DNA of 64,000 bases from Rhodopirellula halodulae (GCF_020966775.1 NZ_JAJKFV010000010.1:186001-250000); one strand, 5' to 3'. Shown: positions 46,426 through 55,775, counted from the first letter of the stretch. Translations and numbers: made by a program. Notes: generated by a model from the sequence alone, not told the origin.

Positions 46426-47471
46426 TGAGCGAATCAACATCGCAAGCGGTGAAACAATCGCCCACTGCGACAACGTCATCCATCGATGAGTCACCGTTGT
46501 TGCGAGTCCGTGACCTGAAGGTGCACTTTCCTTTTCGACGTGGCTCGCTGTTCAATCCAGAACAAGGCGTGATCCGAGCCGTCGATGGCGTGTCGTTCGA
46601 CATCGCCAAAGGAGAAACACTCGGTTTGGTTGGCGAATCGGGATGTGGCAAATCCACCACGGCTCGCGCGATCATCAATCTGGTGCATCCGACCTCAGGT
46701 GATGTTCGCATCGATGGCAAGTCGATCGCCGGTCTGTCGGACAAAGCCATGCTGCCGTATCGACGGCGAGTTCAAATGGTTTTTCAAGATCCGTTTGCGA
46801 GCTTGAATCCGCGGATGACGGTCGGGGGCATCATTGGCGAACCGCTGAAGGTTCATGGTCTAGCATCTGGCAAAGACCGTCAGCTCGAAGTCTTGCGATT
46901 GATGGAGTTGGTGGGACTGAACCCACGGTTTCTGAATCGATACCCACACGAATTCAGTGGCGGTCAACGCCAACGCATCGGCATCGCACGGGCGCTCGCG
47001 GTGCAGCCCGATTTGATTCTTTGCGATGAACCGGTCTCGGCTCTCGATGTTTCGATCCAGGCTCAGATCATCAACCTGATGATGGATCTTCAGCAGAAAC
47101 TCGGCGTGGCTTACCTGTTCATCGCTCACGACTTGGCGGTGGTCCGCCACATCGCGAATCGGGTGGGAGTGATGTATCTGGGGCGGATCGCTGAGTTGGG
47201 GCCTGCGGAAGAACTCTACGCCGACCCCAAGCATCCCTACACGGAAGCCTTGCTGTCGGCGGTTCCGATCCCCGATCCCAAAATCGCGACCCAGCGCCGG
47301 CGAATTGTTCTGCAAGGCGAGGTGCCATCGCCCGACAAGCATTACCCGGGCTGTTCTTTCGCGGATCGTTGCCCGATCGCGGTGGACCGTTGCCGTACCG
47401 ATCGGCCCGGATTGCCGGCTCGCCCGCATGCGGCGGCTTGTTGGGAGCGTGATGATCCGCCGGAAGTTTGA
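46425..47471 (+). CDS. Peptide ABC transporter ATPase (OppF type)
   Basis: 348 residues. The start is the ATG overlapping the upstream stop as TGATG. Walker A GESGCGKSTT, signature EFSGGQRQRIGIARALAVQP, Walker B LILCDEPVSALDVS, and a C-terminal Cys motif (GCSFADRCPIAVDRC). Last gene of the operon; def follows 52 bp later. Confidence 0.95.
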   Translation: MSESTSQAVKQSPTATTSSIDESPLLRVRDLKVHFPFRRGSLFNPEQGVIRAVDGVSFDIAKGETLGLVGESGCGKSTTARAIINLVHPTSGDVRIDGKSIAGLSDKAMLPYRRRVQMVFQDPFASLNPRMTVGGIIGEPLKVHGLASGKDRQLEVLRLMELVGLNPRFLNRYPHEFSGGQRQRIGIARALAVQPDLILCDEPVSALDVSIQAQIINLMMDLQQKLGVAYLFIAHDLAVVRHIANRVGVMYLGRIAELGPAEELYADPKHPYTEALLSAVPIPDPKIATQRRRIVLQGEVPSPDKHYPGCSFADRCPIAVDRCRTDRPGLPARPHAAACWERDDPPEV

Positions 47472-47523
47472 TAAGCTTCGGGATTGATCTCCAATCTCGC
47501 TGTTTCAAACGTTCGTTCTCATC

Positions 47524-48129
47524 ATGCCGCTGTCGATCATCCATTTCCCGCACCCGACACTGCGACACGTCAGTCGCCCCATCGTTCGCGTCGACGCCAA
47601 ATTGAAGTCGATGGCGGAAGAAATGCTCGAGCTGATGTACGAGTTCGACGGCGTTGGGTTGGCGGCCAACCAAGTGGATCTGCCGCTGCGAATGTTCGTC
47701 TGCAACCCGACGGGGAAACGTGACGAGGGCGAGCCTTGGATCGTGCTGAACCCAGAAATTGATCGTCCCAAGGGCAACGACACGGCTCAAGAAGGTTGCT
47801 TGAGCGTGCCGGGGGTCTACGGCCAAGTCAAACGGCCCAAGTCGGTGCGATTGCGAGGCTTTGATTTGCAGGGCAACGACATCAATCAAGTGTTAGATGG
47901 CTTCATCGCCCGGGTCGTTCAGCACGAGGTCGATCACTTGGACGGCATCATGTTCTTCGACCGCATGGGCGAAGAAGGCTTGCGGGATTTGGAAGGACAC
48001 CTCGACGAATTCCAAACCGACTACGCATCCAAACAAGGCACGGGCTCGATCGCCGACGAGGCGACTTTGGCGAAGCAACGTGCCGAATGGGAAACGATGT
48101 ACACGGGTGGGACGACCACGCATGGCTGA
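47524..48129 (+). CDS. def: Peptide deformylase
   Basis: 201 residues. Removes the formyl group from new proteins. All three motifs are intact: GVGLAANQV, EGCLSVPGV (metal-binding Cys) and QHEVDHLDG (two His ligands and Glu). The C-terminal 35 residues after HLDEFQ are longer than in E. coli. Its end overlaps fmt by 8 nt. Confidence 0.97.
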   Translation: MPLSIIHFPHPTLRHVSRPIVRVDAKLKSMAEEMLELMYEFDGVGLAANQVDLPLRMFVCNPTGKRDEGEPWIVLNPEIDRPKGNDTAQEGCLSVPGVYGQVKRPKSVRLRGFDLQGNDINQVLDGFIARVVQHEVDHLDGIMFFDRMGEEGLRDLEGHLDEFQTDYASKQGTGSIADEATLAKQRAEWETMYTGGTTTHG

Positions 48130-49123
48130 TTCGCTTCGCTTAGTCTTGATGGGCACCGGCCCGTTCGCGGTCCCGTCGTTCGAGGCCATTCGTCGACAGG
48201 CCGCCGAGAACGGTGATGAGATCGTGCGGGTCTACGTGCGTCCCTTGCCGCCGGTGAAAAGCCGAGGCGGCCCACCGCCACAACCCGTTCGCGAATGGGC
48301 CGAATCGCATGGTTTGCCGGTGGAGGCTCCCGCCAGCATCAACGACACGGACACGATCGCGGAGTTGGTGTCGCATCAAGCGGATCTGCTGGTCGTGTGC
48401 GACTATGGTCAGATTTTGAAGCCAGAAGCACTGGCCGCGGCGCGTTTGGGCGGAATCAATTTGCACGGATCGTTATTGCCCGCCTATCGCGGTGCGGCAC
48501 CGGTGCAGCGAGCGTTGCTGTCCGGTGACGAGGAAACCGGAGTGTCGGTGATCCACATGACTCCCAAGCTGGATGGAGGCCCGATCGTTTCGGTCCGCAA
48601 GACGCCGATCTCAAGCGAAGAAACCTCTGGAGAGTTGGAGGTGCGTTTGTCGAACTTGGGCGTGGAGGCGACCATGGAATCCGTGGCGTTGCTTCGGGGG
48701 ATTCCATCGCTCGACGATCATGGACCCCTGGGCGAGGTGCAAGATCCGGCAAAGGTTTCGAAGGCACCGCGATTGTCCAAGGCCGAAGCGGAGATCGATT
48801 GGACGATGACGGGCAAGCAGATCGATTGCTTGGTGCGAGGCATGCAGCCTTGGCCCGTCGCGTTCACCTTCGCTCAGGTGAAAGACAACAAGCCACCGAT
48901 TCGCGTGGCAATTCGAAAGGTCACTCCGGTGAAATCGGAAGCGACCAACGACAAGCCACCGGGCAGCGTTGTCGAGCACGAAGAATTCGCGATCGCCTGC
49001 GGCGACGGCCACGTCGTGATTGAACGTTTGCAACCGGCGGGCAAGAAAGAAATGTCCGGCCTCGATTTCGCCCGAGGCCACCGCCTGGAACCCGGGCAAA
49101 TGTTGATGGTGGGAAAAAGTTGA
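48122..49123 (+). CDS. fmt: Methionyl-tRNA formyltransferase
   Basis: 333 residues. Formylates the initiator Met-tRNA using 10-formyl-tetrahydrofolate. Substrate site INLHGSLLPAYRGAAPVQRA is intact and so is the earlier VLMGTGPFAVPSFEAI. The C-terminal domain (PAKVSKAPRLSKAEAEIDWT) completes it. Start chosen at 48122, overlapping def. The stop codon lies at the edge of a repeat motif (AAAGGG followed by CAGGGCCACAG). Confidence 0.97.
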   Translation: MADSLRLVLMGTGPFAVPSFEAIRRQAAENGDEIVRVYVRPLPPVKSRGGPPPQPVREWAESHGLPVEAPASINDTDTIAELVSHQADLLVVCDYGQILKPEALAAARLGGINLHGSLLPAYRGAAPVQRALLSGDEETGVSVIHMTPKLDGGPIVSVRKTPISSEETSGELEVRLSNLGVEATMESVALLRGIPSLDDHGPLGEVQDPAKVSKAPRLSKAEAEIDWTMTGKQIDCLVRGMQPWPVAFTFAQVKDNKPPIRVAIRKVTPVKSEATNDKPPGSVVEHEEFAIACGDGHVVIERLQPAGKKEMSGLDFARGHRLEPGQMLMVGKS

Positions 49124-49150
49124 AAGGGATCAGGGCCACAGAGCCACAGG
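49123..49150 (+). repeat. Dispersed CCACAG-rich (G-type) motif
   Basis: AAAGGGATCAGGGCCACAG then AGCCACAGG, starting at the last base of the fmt stop codon. Confidence 0.7.
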
Positions 49151-49170
49151 GTAGCGGCGAGGGTTGAGGG

Positions 49171-49459
49171 TTGTCGCGGAGCGCTGCGTCGGTCGGCGCC
49201 TCAGCGTAGGTTGGCCACTCCTGGCCGACGCCTGCTACATGCATCCAACCGTAGGTCCGGTTCCACCGGACACCACGCTGTACATTCCCTTCACTTTTCA
49301 AGCCAATCATTTCTGGCGAAACGTGCTGGCATGGGCTGCCGATGTCCGTTTGCAAGGCGATCGTTGCTGGAGACCTCGCTTTGTTCCAAAGCATCGGTCG
49401 GGACGTTATGTAAGACATGACCTACCGAGTGTAGAACAATGGTCCTCCATTGTTCCGCC
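49171..49459 (+). repeat. Composite REP-like element, copy 1
   Basis: About 290 bp in the 827-bp gap between fmt and leuA. In order: A hairpin (49171-49200), B (GTAG foot at 49206), C (49251-49271), a spacer with GCATGGGCTGCCGATGTCC, the CCTCGCTTTGTTCCAAAGC block, an inverted D hairpin ending CTAC at 49425, and E (49431-49454: foot GTAG, arms AACAATGG and CCATTGTT, loop TCCT). Same order as the copies at 49548 and 55837. Confidence 0.88.
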
Positions 49460-49547
49460 GAGAGACGTTACGACCCGATCGATTGTTGCGTCGTTGTTCA
49501 CACCCCACGGCCGGAGTTCCACTTCGCTGCTGAGGTCTGGCGGTTGA

Positions 49548-49836
49548 GATTGTCGCGGATCGCTGCGCGGTCCTGCGCCGTAGCGTAGGTTGGCCACTCC
49601 TGGCCGACGCCTACCACATGCAATCAACCGTAGGTCCGGTTCCACCGGACACCACGCTGTACATCCCCTCCAATCTCCAAGCCAGTCATTTCTGGCGAAA
49701 CGTGGCGGCATGGGCTGCCGACGTCCATTTGCGAAGCGAGCAATGCTGGAGACCTCGCTTTGTTCCAAAGCATCGGTCGGGGCGTCATGTGAGACATGAC
49801 CTACCGGGAGAACGATGGTCCTCCATTGTTCGGCCG
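49548..49836 (+). repeat. Composite REP-like element, copy 2
   Basis: Same modules as copy 1: A (49548-49580), B (49585-49608), C (49630-49650), TTGTTCCAAAGCATCGGTCG block, inverted D (49784-49804) and E (49807-49830, here with a GGAG foot). Short reading frames inside it are repeat-derived and not counted as genes. Downstream to leuA only degenerate CTCAGCACT/CCCTCAG units are seen. Confidence 0.88.
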
Positions 49837-49950
49837 AGTGATGTTCTGGCCCAAACGCAGCATCCGACCTAGTGCTCAGCACCAATTTCTTAGCACTCAG
49901 CACTCGTTCCTCAGCACTCAAAACTAGGCCCTCAGCCCTCTCCCACTGCC

Positions 49951-51531
49951 CTACGGCTGTGGCAATTCGCCGGGGTCGGCGGCGATGCCCGCGACGATGC
50001 GGTTGATCGCGTTTAGCATCGCCAAGATCGTGCTTTCCACACTGTCGGTGCTGACGCCCGTCCCGCGGTACGTCTTGCCTTGGTGCTCGACTTCCAGGTT
50101 CACTTCGCCGATGGCGTCACGTCCCAACGTGGCACTGCGGACTCGGAAGTCTTTGCAAACCACTTCGATGCCCGTGATCTTTTCGACCGCCCAGAACGCC
50201 GCGTCGATCGGGCCGTCGCCCTGTTCGACTTGTTCAGTGAAGTCTTGGCCGTCGCGTTGCAGGGTGACTCGCACCTTCGGGGTTTGGTCTTTCCCGCTGG
50301 TGACTTCGTAGTCGACCATCGTCCACTCGGGAGCCACCGTTTCGCTGATCTTCTGTTGGACCAACGCCACGATGTCACCGTCGTAGATCTCTTTCTTTTT
50401 GTCGGCCAACTCTTTGAAAGCCTCGAAGACTTCCTGCAGTTGTTCGCCGGTCAACGTCATGCCCAACTGCTTCGCACGATCGGCCAGCGCCGCGCGTCCG
50501 CTGTGTTTGCCCAGCACCAAATCGGTCTTGGTGAATCCGACTTCTTCGGGGGCCATGATCTCGTAGGTCGAACGTTCCTTCAGCATGCCGTCTTGGTGGA
50601 TACCCGATTCGTGAGCGAACGCGTTGCGGCCAACGATGGCTTTGTTGCGTTGCACGTTGATGCCGGTGGTCTTGCTGACCAAGCGGCTGACGGGAACCAA
50701 GCGTTTGGTGTTGATGTTGGTTTGGCAGTGATAGAAATCCTGGCGAGTCTTCATCGCCATCACCAACTCTTCCAACGCCGCATTGCCGGCTCGTTCGCCG
50801 ATGCCATTGATGGTGCATTCGATCTGTCCGGCGCCCGCTTCGACCGCCGCCAAGGAGTTGGCCACGGCCATGCCCAGGTCATCGTGGCAGTGCGTGCTCA
50901 AGACGGCTTTGTCCATGTTGGGCACTCGGTCGCGCAACATCTTGAAGCGGTCGTAGATTTCGCCGGGCGTGGTGTAGCCCACCGTGTCCGGCACGTTGAT
51001 CGTGGTCGCTCCCGCATCGATGGCGGCTTCAACCACGCGGCACAAGAAATCATGCTCGGTCCGGCAAGCGTCCTCGGGCGAGAACTCCACATCGTCGCAG
51101 TGTGAGGCGGCGCGGCGGACACCGGCGACGGCGCGTTCGACGATCTCGTCGGGTGTCATTCGCAACTTAAATTCTCGGTGGATGGCGCTGGTGGCCAAGA
51201 ACACATGGATGCGAGCTTGCGGGGCAGTCTTCAAAGCCTCCCAGGCACGGTCGATGTCCTTTTCCGCACAACGAGCCAAACCGCAGATGGTCGCCCCGCG
51301 AATCGTGGTCGCAATTTGCTTGACCGATTCAAAATCGCCCGGTGAAGCGATGGGGAAACCGGCTTCGATGATGTCCACGCCCAAATCGACCAGAGCCGAT
51401 GCGACCTCGAGTTTCTCCGCCAAGTTCATGCTGGCACCGGGCGATTGCTCGCCGTCACGCAGCGTGGTGTCGAAGATCCGAATTTGGCGGTTGGTTTCAG
51501 TCATGGCATCTGGGTTCGGTTGGTCACTCAT
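49951..51531 (-). CDS. leuA: 2-isopropylmalate synthase
   Basis: 526 residues from an ATG at 51531; an ATG nine codons later (MTETNRQ) is also possible. It condenses acetyl-CoA with 2-oxoisovalerate, the first step of leucine synthesis. DTTLRDGEQSPGASMN holds the catalytic Arg and metal Asp; VLSTHCHDDLGMAVANSLAA has the metal His pair; NGIGERAGNAALEE and the C-terminal leucine-sensing domain (EVNLEVEHQGKTYRGTGVST) complete it. A leucine-rich leader ORF and a terminator lie upstream, pointing to attenuation, in addition to allosteric feedback. Confidence 0.96.
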   Translation of the reverse strand: MSDQPNPDAMTETNRQIRIFDTTLRDGEQSPGASMNLAEKLEVASALVDLGVDIIEAGFPIASPGDFESVKQIATTIRGATICGLARCAEKDIDRAWEALKTAPQARIHVFLATSAIHREFKLRMTPDEIVERAVAGVRRAASHCDDVEFSPEDACRTEHDFLCRVVEAAIDAGATTINVPDTVGYTTPGEIYDRFKMLRDRVPNMDKAVLSTHCHDDLGMAVANSLAAVEAGAGQIECTINGIGERAGNAALEELVMAMKTRQDFYHCQTNINTKRLVPVSRLVSKTTGINVQRNKAIVGRNAFAHESGIHQDGMLKERSTYEIMAPEEVGFTKTDLVLGKHSGRAALADRAKQLGMTLTGEQLQEVFEAFKELADKKKEIYDGDIVALVQQKISETVAPEWTMVDYEVTSGKDQTPKVRVTLQRDGQDFTEQVEQGDGPIDAAFWAVEKITGIEVVCKDFRVRSATLGRDAIGEVNLEVEHQGKTYRGTGVSTDSVESTILAMLNAINRIVAGIAADPGELPQP

Positions 51532-51607
51532 GGGACTACAAACTGGAATGGGAAAAGATAAACCTCGGAGCCCCGAAGTCGCACCCACCGCAGACCCAAT
51601 CGGGCAC

Positions 51608-51641
51608 AAAAAAACCCGAGTCGCGGTCAGTGCGGCCCGGG
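51608..51641 (-). terminator. Attenuator terminator upstream of leuA
   Basis: On the minus strand CCCGGGCCGC (51641-51632) pairs with GCGACTCGGG (51624-51615), nine of ten positions pairing with one wobble, around a 7-nt loop. TTTTTTT follows directly. It lies 34 nt past the stop of the leucine-rich leader ORF and 76 nt before the leuA ATG. A competing pairing is possible: CGGCCTG within the leader codons (51700-51706) with CGGGCCG of the 5' arm. Confidence 0.85.
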
Positions 51642-51675
51642 CAAATTCAATTCGGTGAAGTTGAGACGACTGTCG

Positions 51676-51759
51676 TTATGCGTCCACCAAGAATCCGCTC
51701 AGGCCGTTCGCTAGAAGGCCGAGGTCGAGATTCAGGAGGAGGCTAAGTCGTCCGCTCAT
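51676..51759 (-). CDS. leuL: Leucine-rich leader peptide of leuA
   Basis: 27 codons plus TAA, with 10 leucine codons (L5, L7-9, L11, L13, L15, L16, L20, L24), including the run Leu-Leu-Leu-Asn-Leu-Asp-Leu. It begins MSGRLSLLLN. Leucine starvation should stall ribosomes on these codons and favour an antiterminator over the hairpin at 51608-51641. No Shine-Dalgarno precedes the ATG; a promoter-like pair puts the transcript start at or next to the ATG, so translation may be leaderless, as in some actinobacterial leader peptides. Seen: ORF, leucine content, terminator. Inferred: regulation. Confidence 0.78.
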   Translation of the reverse strand: MSGRLSLLLNLDLGLLANGLSGFLVDA

Positions 51760-51765
51760 GCCAAG

Positions 51766-51795
51766 ACGATAGTCAGACGACGACGTCGGGGTCAA
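51766..51795 (-). promoter_or_regulatory. Candidate promoter of leuL-leuA
   Basis: TTGACC (51795-51790), an 18-bp spacer, then TATCGT (51771-51766). Transcription would begin 6-8 nt further, at the leuL ATG. Both boxes match the housekeeping consensus in part (5/6 and 4/6). Confidence 0.5.
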
Positions 51796-51817
51796 GGGTT
51801 GTGGGAGGGGAAAGGCT

Positions 51818-51950
51818 AAAGGGGAGCAGGGCCACAGGGAGGCAGGTGGTGTGCGTGAGGCTGGGTTGTGCTCTCGAGATTGTCGCGGATCGCTCCGCCG
51901 GTCCGCGTTCTTTCTCAACCCTACTCGTAGGTTGGCCACTCCTGGCCGAC
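51818..51950 (+). repeat. G-type motif plus A and B REP-like hairpins
   Basis: AAAGGGGAGCAGGGCCACAGG at 51818-51838, an A hairpin (51878-51908, arms CGCGGATCG and CGGTCCGCG) and a B element (51927-51950). The rest of the 856-bp gap between the leader peptide and nrdJ, up to about 52300, shows nothing I can call. Confidence 0.8.
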
Positions 51951-52314
51951 GCGCGCTTGGCCCATGGCAAACGCGCGTAGGAGACGCCGTCCGCTGGAGG
52001 ACCTCGCAGCCACGTGCTTGCGCGACATGGCTGGTACTGGAGGCTCTCGCCATGCTGCAGCACCAATTTCTCCATTTTGCCCAACTGGGTTCACCGTCGC
52101 AGGTGACCAGGGGCGAGATGCGGGCTGGGAAGAAAAATTCGGTTCCCGACAAGTTTTCCACGACCGTCACTGCTCTTCGTCAGAGATTCACTAACTCTTC
52201 ACCAGAGCTGGCTTTACGTCGGCCCTGAGGAGCCCAAAACGGTGTGGGGTTCATTTTGAGAGTCGCGCGCAAATCGAATCACGGGCGTGATTTAGGGCGG
52301 ATCAAAAATCTTGA

Positions 52315-52342
52315 TTGACACTTTCGAAGGAACCTCTAACAT
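52315..52342 (+). promoter_or_regulatory. Candidate promoter of nrdJ
   Basis: TTGACA at 52315-52320, a 16-bp spacer and TAACAT at 52337-52342. The -35 box is perfect; the -10 matches 4 of 6. The untranslated leader would be about 270 nt. Confidence 0.5.
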
Positions 52343-52386
52343 TCCGCACCGGTCGCCCACATGTAGTGCCTCAACGGCATGGAAAC

Positions 52387-52400
52387 CACTACCGGTAGTG
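52387..52400. promoter_or_regulatory. 14-bp perfect palindrome in nrdJ leader
   Basis: CACTACCGGTAGTG lies about 40 bp downstream of the predicted start site, a fitting place for a dimeric repressor. It does not match the NrdR box as I know it. No cobalamin riboswitch core was seen in the leader. Confidence 0.4.
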
Positions 52401-52618
52401 ATAGCAAATCATTTTGCATCGATTTTGCGGGTCAAAGATCCGATATCGACCCTAGTCTCACTCAGTTGGTGGTTTTCGCTCACGGAAGAAGCACTCATCC
52501 GCGACTGGACCGCTCTTATTTTCAATTCGACGGGATCGGTTGTTTCGCGAGGACCGCGAAAGAGCAACATCCGGTGCACCGTCCACGGACGATCTCTTTA
52601 AGGAGTTTGTGACACGCT

Positions 52619-55600
52619 ATGTCCACTGTTCTGCCCGAGTCGAACGCGACCTCCCGCACCCCCGCCAACGATCCCGCATTGGAAAAAGTCGACTCCGAGC
52701 ACGGCGTCGAATACGCTCGCGGAAAGTTTGGGACGGCCTTGCGAGGCGATCGCGCCGGTTTGAAGTTCGAGGCAACTTTCTGCCCGGATGACGGACGCAC
52801 GCCCTTTGCCACGACGAGCTGGGACCTGCGTTCGGCAGCCATCAAAGACGAATCGGGGAACGCCCTGTTCGAGCAAACCGACTGCGAAGTCCCCTCTTCG
52901 TGGAGCCAATTGGCAACCAACGTCGTTGTCTCGAAGTATTTCTACGGCGACCCCAGGAACCCACAGGAACGCGAACGCAGCGTCCGCCAACTCGTTCACC
53001 GCGTGACTCGCACGATCAGCGACTGGGGCCTGGCCGACGGTTACTTTGACACCCCCGAAGACGGCGAACGTTTCTATCGTGATTTGACTTGGTTGTGTCT
53101 GCACCAGCACGGTGCGTTCAACAGCCCCGTGTGGTTCAACGTTGGTCTGCATGCGCAGTACGACGTCGAAGGCGACATGTGCAACTGGCACTGGGACCGC
53201 ACGCAAAACACGACGGCGCAGCCCGACAACCCTTACGAGTATCCACAAGGCTCCGCGTGCTTCATCCAGTCGGTCGACGACAACATGGAAGACATCATGC
53301 GTCTGGCGTGCAGCGAGGCGATGTTGTTCAAGTTCGGCAGCGGCACCGGAACCGACCTTTCGACCATCCGCAGCCAACGTGAAAAACTGTCCGGCGGCGG
53401 CACGCCATCGGGACCGTTGTCGTTCATGCGAGTGTATGACTCGATCGCCGGCGTGGTGAAGTCCGGCGGCAAGACTCGTCGTGCGGCGAAGATGCAATCG
53501 CTCAAAGTTTGGCACCCAGACATTCTCGAGTTCATCGAGTGCAAATGGGCGGAGGAAAAGAAGGCTCACGCGTTGATCCGCGAAGGCTACGATTCGAACT
53601 TCAATGGCGAAGCCTACGCCAGCGTTTGTTTCCAAAACGCCAACCTGTCGGTTCGTTTGACGGACGACTACATGGACGCCGTTCGCAAAGGCGAATCGTT
53701 CCAAACCCGCTGGGTCACGGACAAACCTGAAACCGAGCCACCAAGCTACGACGCCAAAGAGTTGCTCAACAAGATGGCCGAGTGTGCATGGCACTGCGGC
53801 GACCCCGGCGTGCAGTACGACACGACGATCAACAAGTGGCACACGTGCCCCAACAGCGGTGCGATCAACGCGTCGAACCCCTGTTCGGAATACATGTTCC
53901 TGGACGACACGGCTTGCAACCTGGCCAGCATCAACTTGATGAAGTTCGTTCAACCCGATGGATCGTTTGATCACAAACGTTTCCGCTCGGCTTGCCGTAC
54001 GTTCTTCATTGCCCAGGAAATCCTGGTCGACCACGCCAGCTATCCCACCGAGCCCATCGCTCGCAACAGCCACAAATTCCGTCCGTTGGGATTGGGCTAT
54101 TCGAACTTGGGCAGCGTGATCATGACGGCTGGGTTGCCTTACGACAGCGACGCGGCCCGCGGCATGTGCGGTTCGTTGACCTCGTTGTTGCACGGCGAAG
54201 CCAACCGCACCAGCGCGGAATTGGCCAGCGTTGTCGGGACGTTCGACGGTTACGCCGAGAACGAAGCTCCCATGCTTCGCGTGATGCAAATGCACCGTGA
54301 CGCTTGCGAAGAAATCAACGACGACGGTCCAGCCGAGCTGAAAGAAGCCGCTCGCGAATTGTGGGACGGTGTGTTGGAAATCGGCGAGAAGTACGGTTTC
54401 CGCAACGCTCAAGCCACCGTGTTGGCACCCACCGGCACCATCAGCTTCATGATGGATTGCGATACGACCGGCATCGAGCCAGACATCGCATTGGTGAAGT
54501 ACAAGCAACTCGCCGGTGGTGGGATGCTGAAGATCGTCAACCAAACCGTCAAACTCGGTTTGAAGACGCTCGATTACGATGCCGACACGATCGAAGAAAT
54601 TCTGAAGTATGTGGACGCCAACGACACGATCGAAGGGGCTCCTGGTTTGAAAGACGAACACCTGGCTGTGTTCGATTGTGCTTTCAAACCTGCCAACGGC
54701 GTTCGCAGTATCTCCTGGCGTGCTCACATCACCATGATGGCAGCGGCACAACCGTTCCTGTCGGGTGCGATCAGCAAGACCGTCAACATGCCGACCGATG
54801 TGACTCCGCAAGACATCGCGGACGCTTACTTCTGGGGCTGGGAATTGGGACTGAAAGCCATCGCGATTTACCGCGACGGCAGCAAGCAGTCGCAGCCGCT
54901 GAACACGAAGTCGGACGAGAAGAAAGGCGAGGAAGCTTCCGCTGCAACGCAAGTCGAAACCGTCGAGAAGATTGTCTACAAACCTCGGCGTGAGCGTTTG
55001 CCCGACACGCGTCAAAGTTTGACCCACAAGTTCAGCATCGCTGGGCACGAAGGTTACTTGTGCGTGGGTCTGTATCCCGATGGTCGTCCCGGCGAAATGT
55101 TCATCACGATGGCCAAAGAAGGTTCGACCATCGGCGGCATCATGGACAGTTTCGGCACCGCACTTTCGATCGCGATGCAGTACGGCGTGCCATTGGAAGT
55201 CATCGTCAACAAGTTCAGTCACACGCGTTTCGAACCGATGGGGCACACGTCCAACAAGGACATTCGCATCGCAAAGAGTGTGGTCGACTACATCGCTCGT
55301 TGGTTGGGGCTGACGTTCATGTCGGGCAACGACCAGTACCCCGGCAGCGACAACGGTTCGCAATCCGCGGGCAATGGTCCGGATCTAACCAAGGCTCCCT
55401 CCGGTGCAACGTCGACCAACAACAGCCCCGTGATGGCGGAACTGCGTGCCGATGCCGGAGCCGCCGTGGCTTTGGTGGAGCGTGCAACGTTGTTGGCGAG
55501 TCTGCAGAATGGAACGAGCAACGGTCACTCCAATGGCCACGCTGCAAACGGTTCTGCGAATGGGGCGTCCGGCGGAGCGACCGCCGAGAAAGCGACCGAT

Positions 55601-55738
55601 GGATTGGGCGGGCAAGCCGACCAGTTCTCACGCTTCCAAACCGACGCTCCCAGCTGTGACAACTGCGGCAGCATCACCGTGCGAAACGGCAACTGCTACC
55701 TCTGCCACAACTGCGGCAACTCGATGGGTTGCAGCTGA
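52619..55738 (+). CDS. nrdJ: Adenosylcobalamin-dependent (class II) ribonucleotide reductase
   Basis: 1039 residues. It makes deoxyribonucleotides with coenzyme B12 as radical source and needs no oxygen. Typical parts: GAFNSPVWFNVGLH, GSACFIQSVDD, NPCSEYMFLDDTACNLASIN with the active Cys and Glu, and VLAPTGTISFMMDCDTTGIE. A C-terminal extension has a His/Asn/Gly-rich linker and a zinc-ribbon-like end (CDNCGSITVRNGNCYLCHNC) that is common in this subgroup. GGAG lies 14 nt before the ATG, somewhat far. A strong terminator follows. Confidence 0.97.
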   Translation: MSTVLPESNATSRTPANDPALEKVDSEHGVEYARGKFGTALRGDRAGLKFEATFCPDDGRTPFATTSWDLRSAAIKDESGNALFEQTDCEVPSSWSQLATNVVVSKYFYGDPRNPQERERSVRQLVHRVTRTISDWGLADGYFDTPEDGERFYRDLTWLCLHQHGAFNSPVWFNVGLHAQYDVEGDMCNWHWDRTQNTTAQPDNPYEYPQGSACFIQSVDDNMEDIMRLACSEAMLFKFGSGTGTDLSTIRSQREKLSGGGTPSGPLSFMRVYDSIAGVVKSGGKTRRAAKMQSLKVWHPDILEFIECKWAEEKKAHALIREGYDSNFNGEAYASVCFQNANLSVRLTDDYMDAVRKGESFQTRWVTDKPETEPPSYDAKELLNKMAECAWHCGDPGVQYDTTINKWHTCPNSGAINASNPCSEYMFLDDTACNLASINLMKFVQPDGSFDHKRFRSACRTFFIAQEILVDHASYPTEPIARNSHKFRPLGLGYSNLGSVIMTAGLPYDSDAARGMCGSLTSLLHGEANRTSAELASVVGTFDGYAENEAPMLRVMQMHRDACEEINDDGPAELKEAARELWDGVLEIGEKYGFRNAQATVLAPTGTISFMMDCDTTGIEPDIALVKYKQLAGGGMLKIVNQTVKLGLKTLDYDADTIEEILKYVDANDTIEGAPGLKDEHLAVFDCAFKPANGVRSISWRAHITMMAAAQPFLSGAISKTVNMPTDVTPQDIADAYFWGWELGLKAIAIYRDGSKQSQPLNTKSDEKKGEEASAATQVETVEKIVYKPRRERLPDTRQSLTHKFSIAGHEGYLCVGLYPDGRPGEMFITMAKEGSTIGGIMDSFGTALSIAMQYGVPLEVIVNKFSHTRFEPMGHTSNKDIRIAKSVVDYIARWLGLTFMSGNDQYPGSDNGSQSAGNGPDLTKAPSGATSTNNSPVMAELRADAGAAVALVERATLLASLQNGTSNGHSNGHAANGSANGASGGATAEKATDGLGGQADQFSRFQTDAPSCDNCGSITVRNGNCYLCHNCGNSMGCS

Positions 55739-55775
55739 TCGATCGGCACGCTCGCAAGAACTGTGACATCACCCA

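Noticed and set aside
52321..52618. Cobalamin riboswitch before nrdJ
   Set aside because: I could not find the B12 box or the conserved core; only a promoter and palindrome are supported.
52598..55363. A 921-codon frame antisense to nrdJ
   Set aside because: It lies entirely opposite a clear nrdJ and has the composition expected from the mirrored codon pattern of a GC-rich gene; no domain is recognisable.
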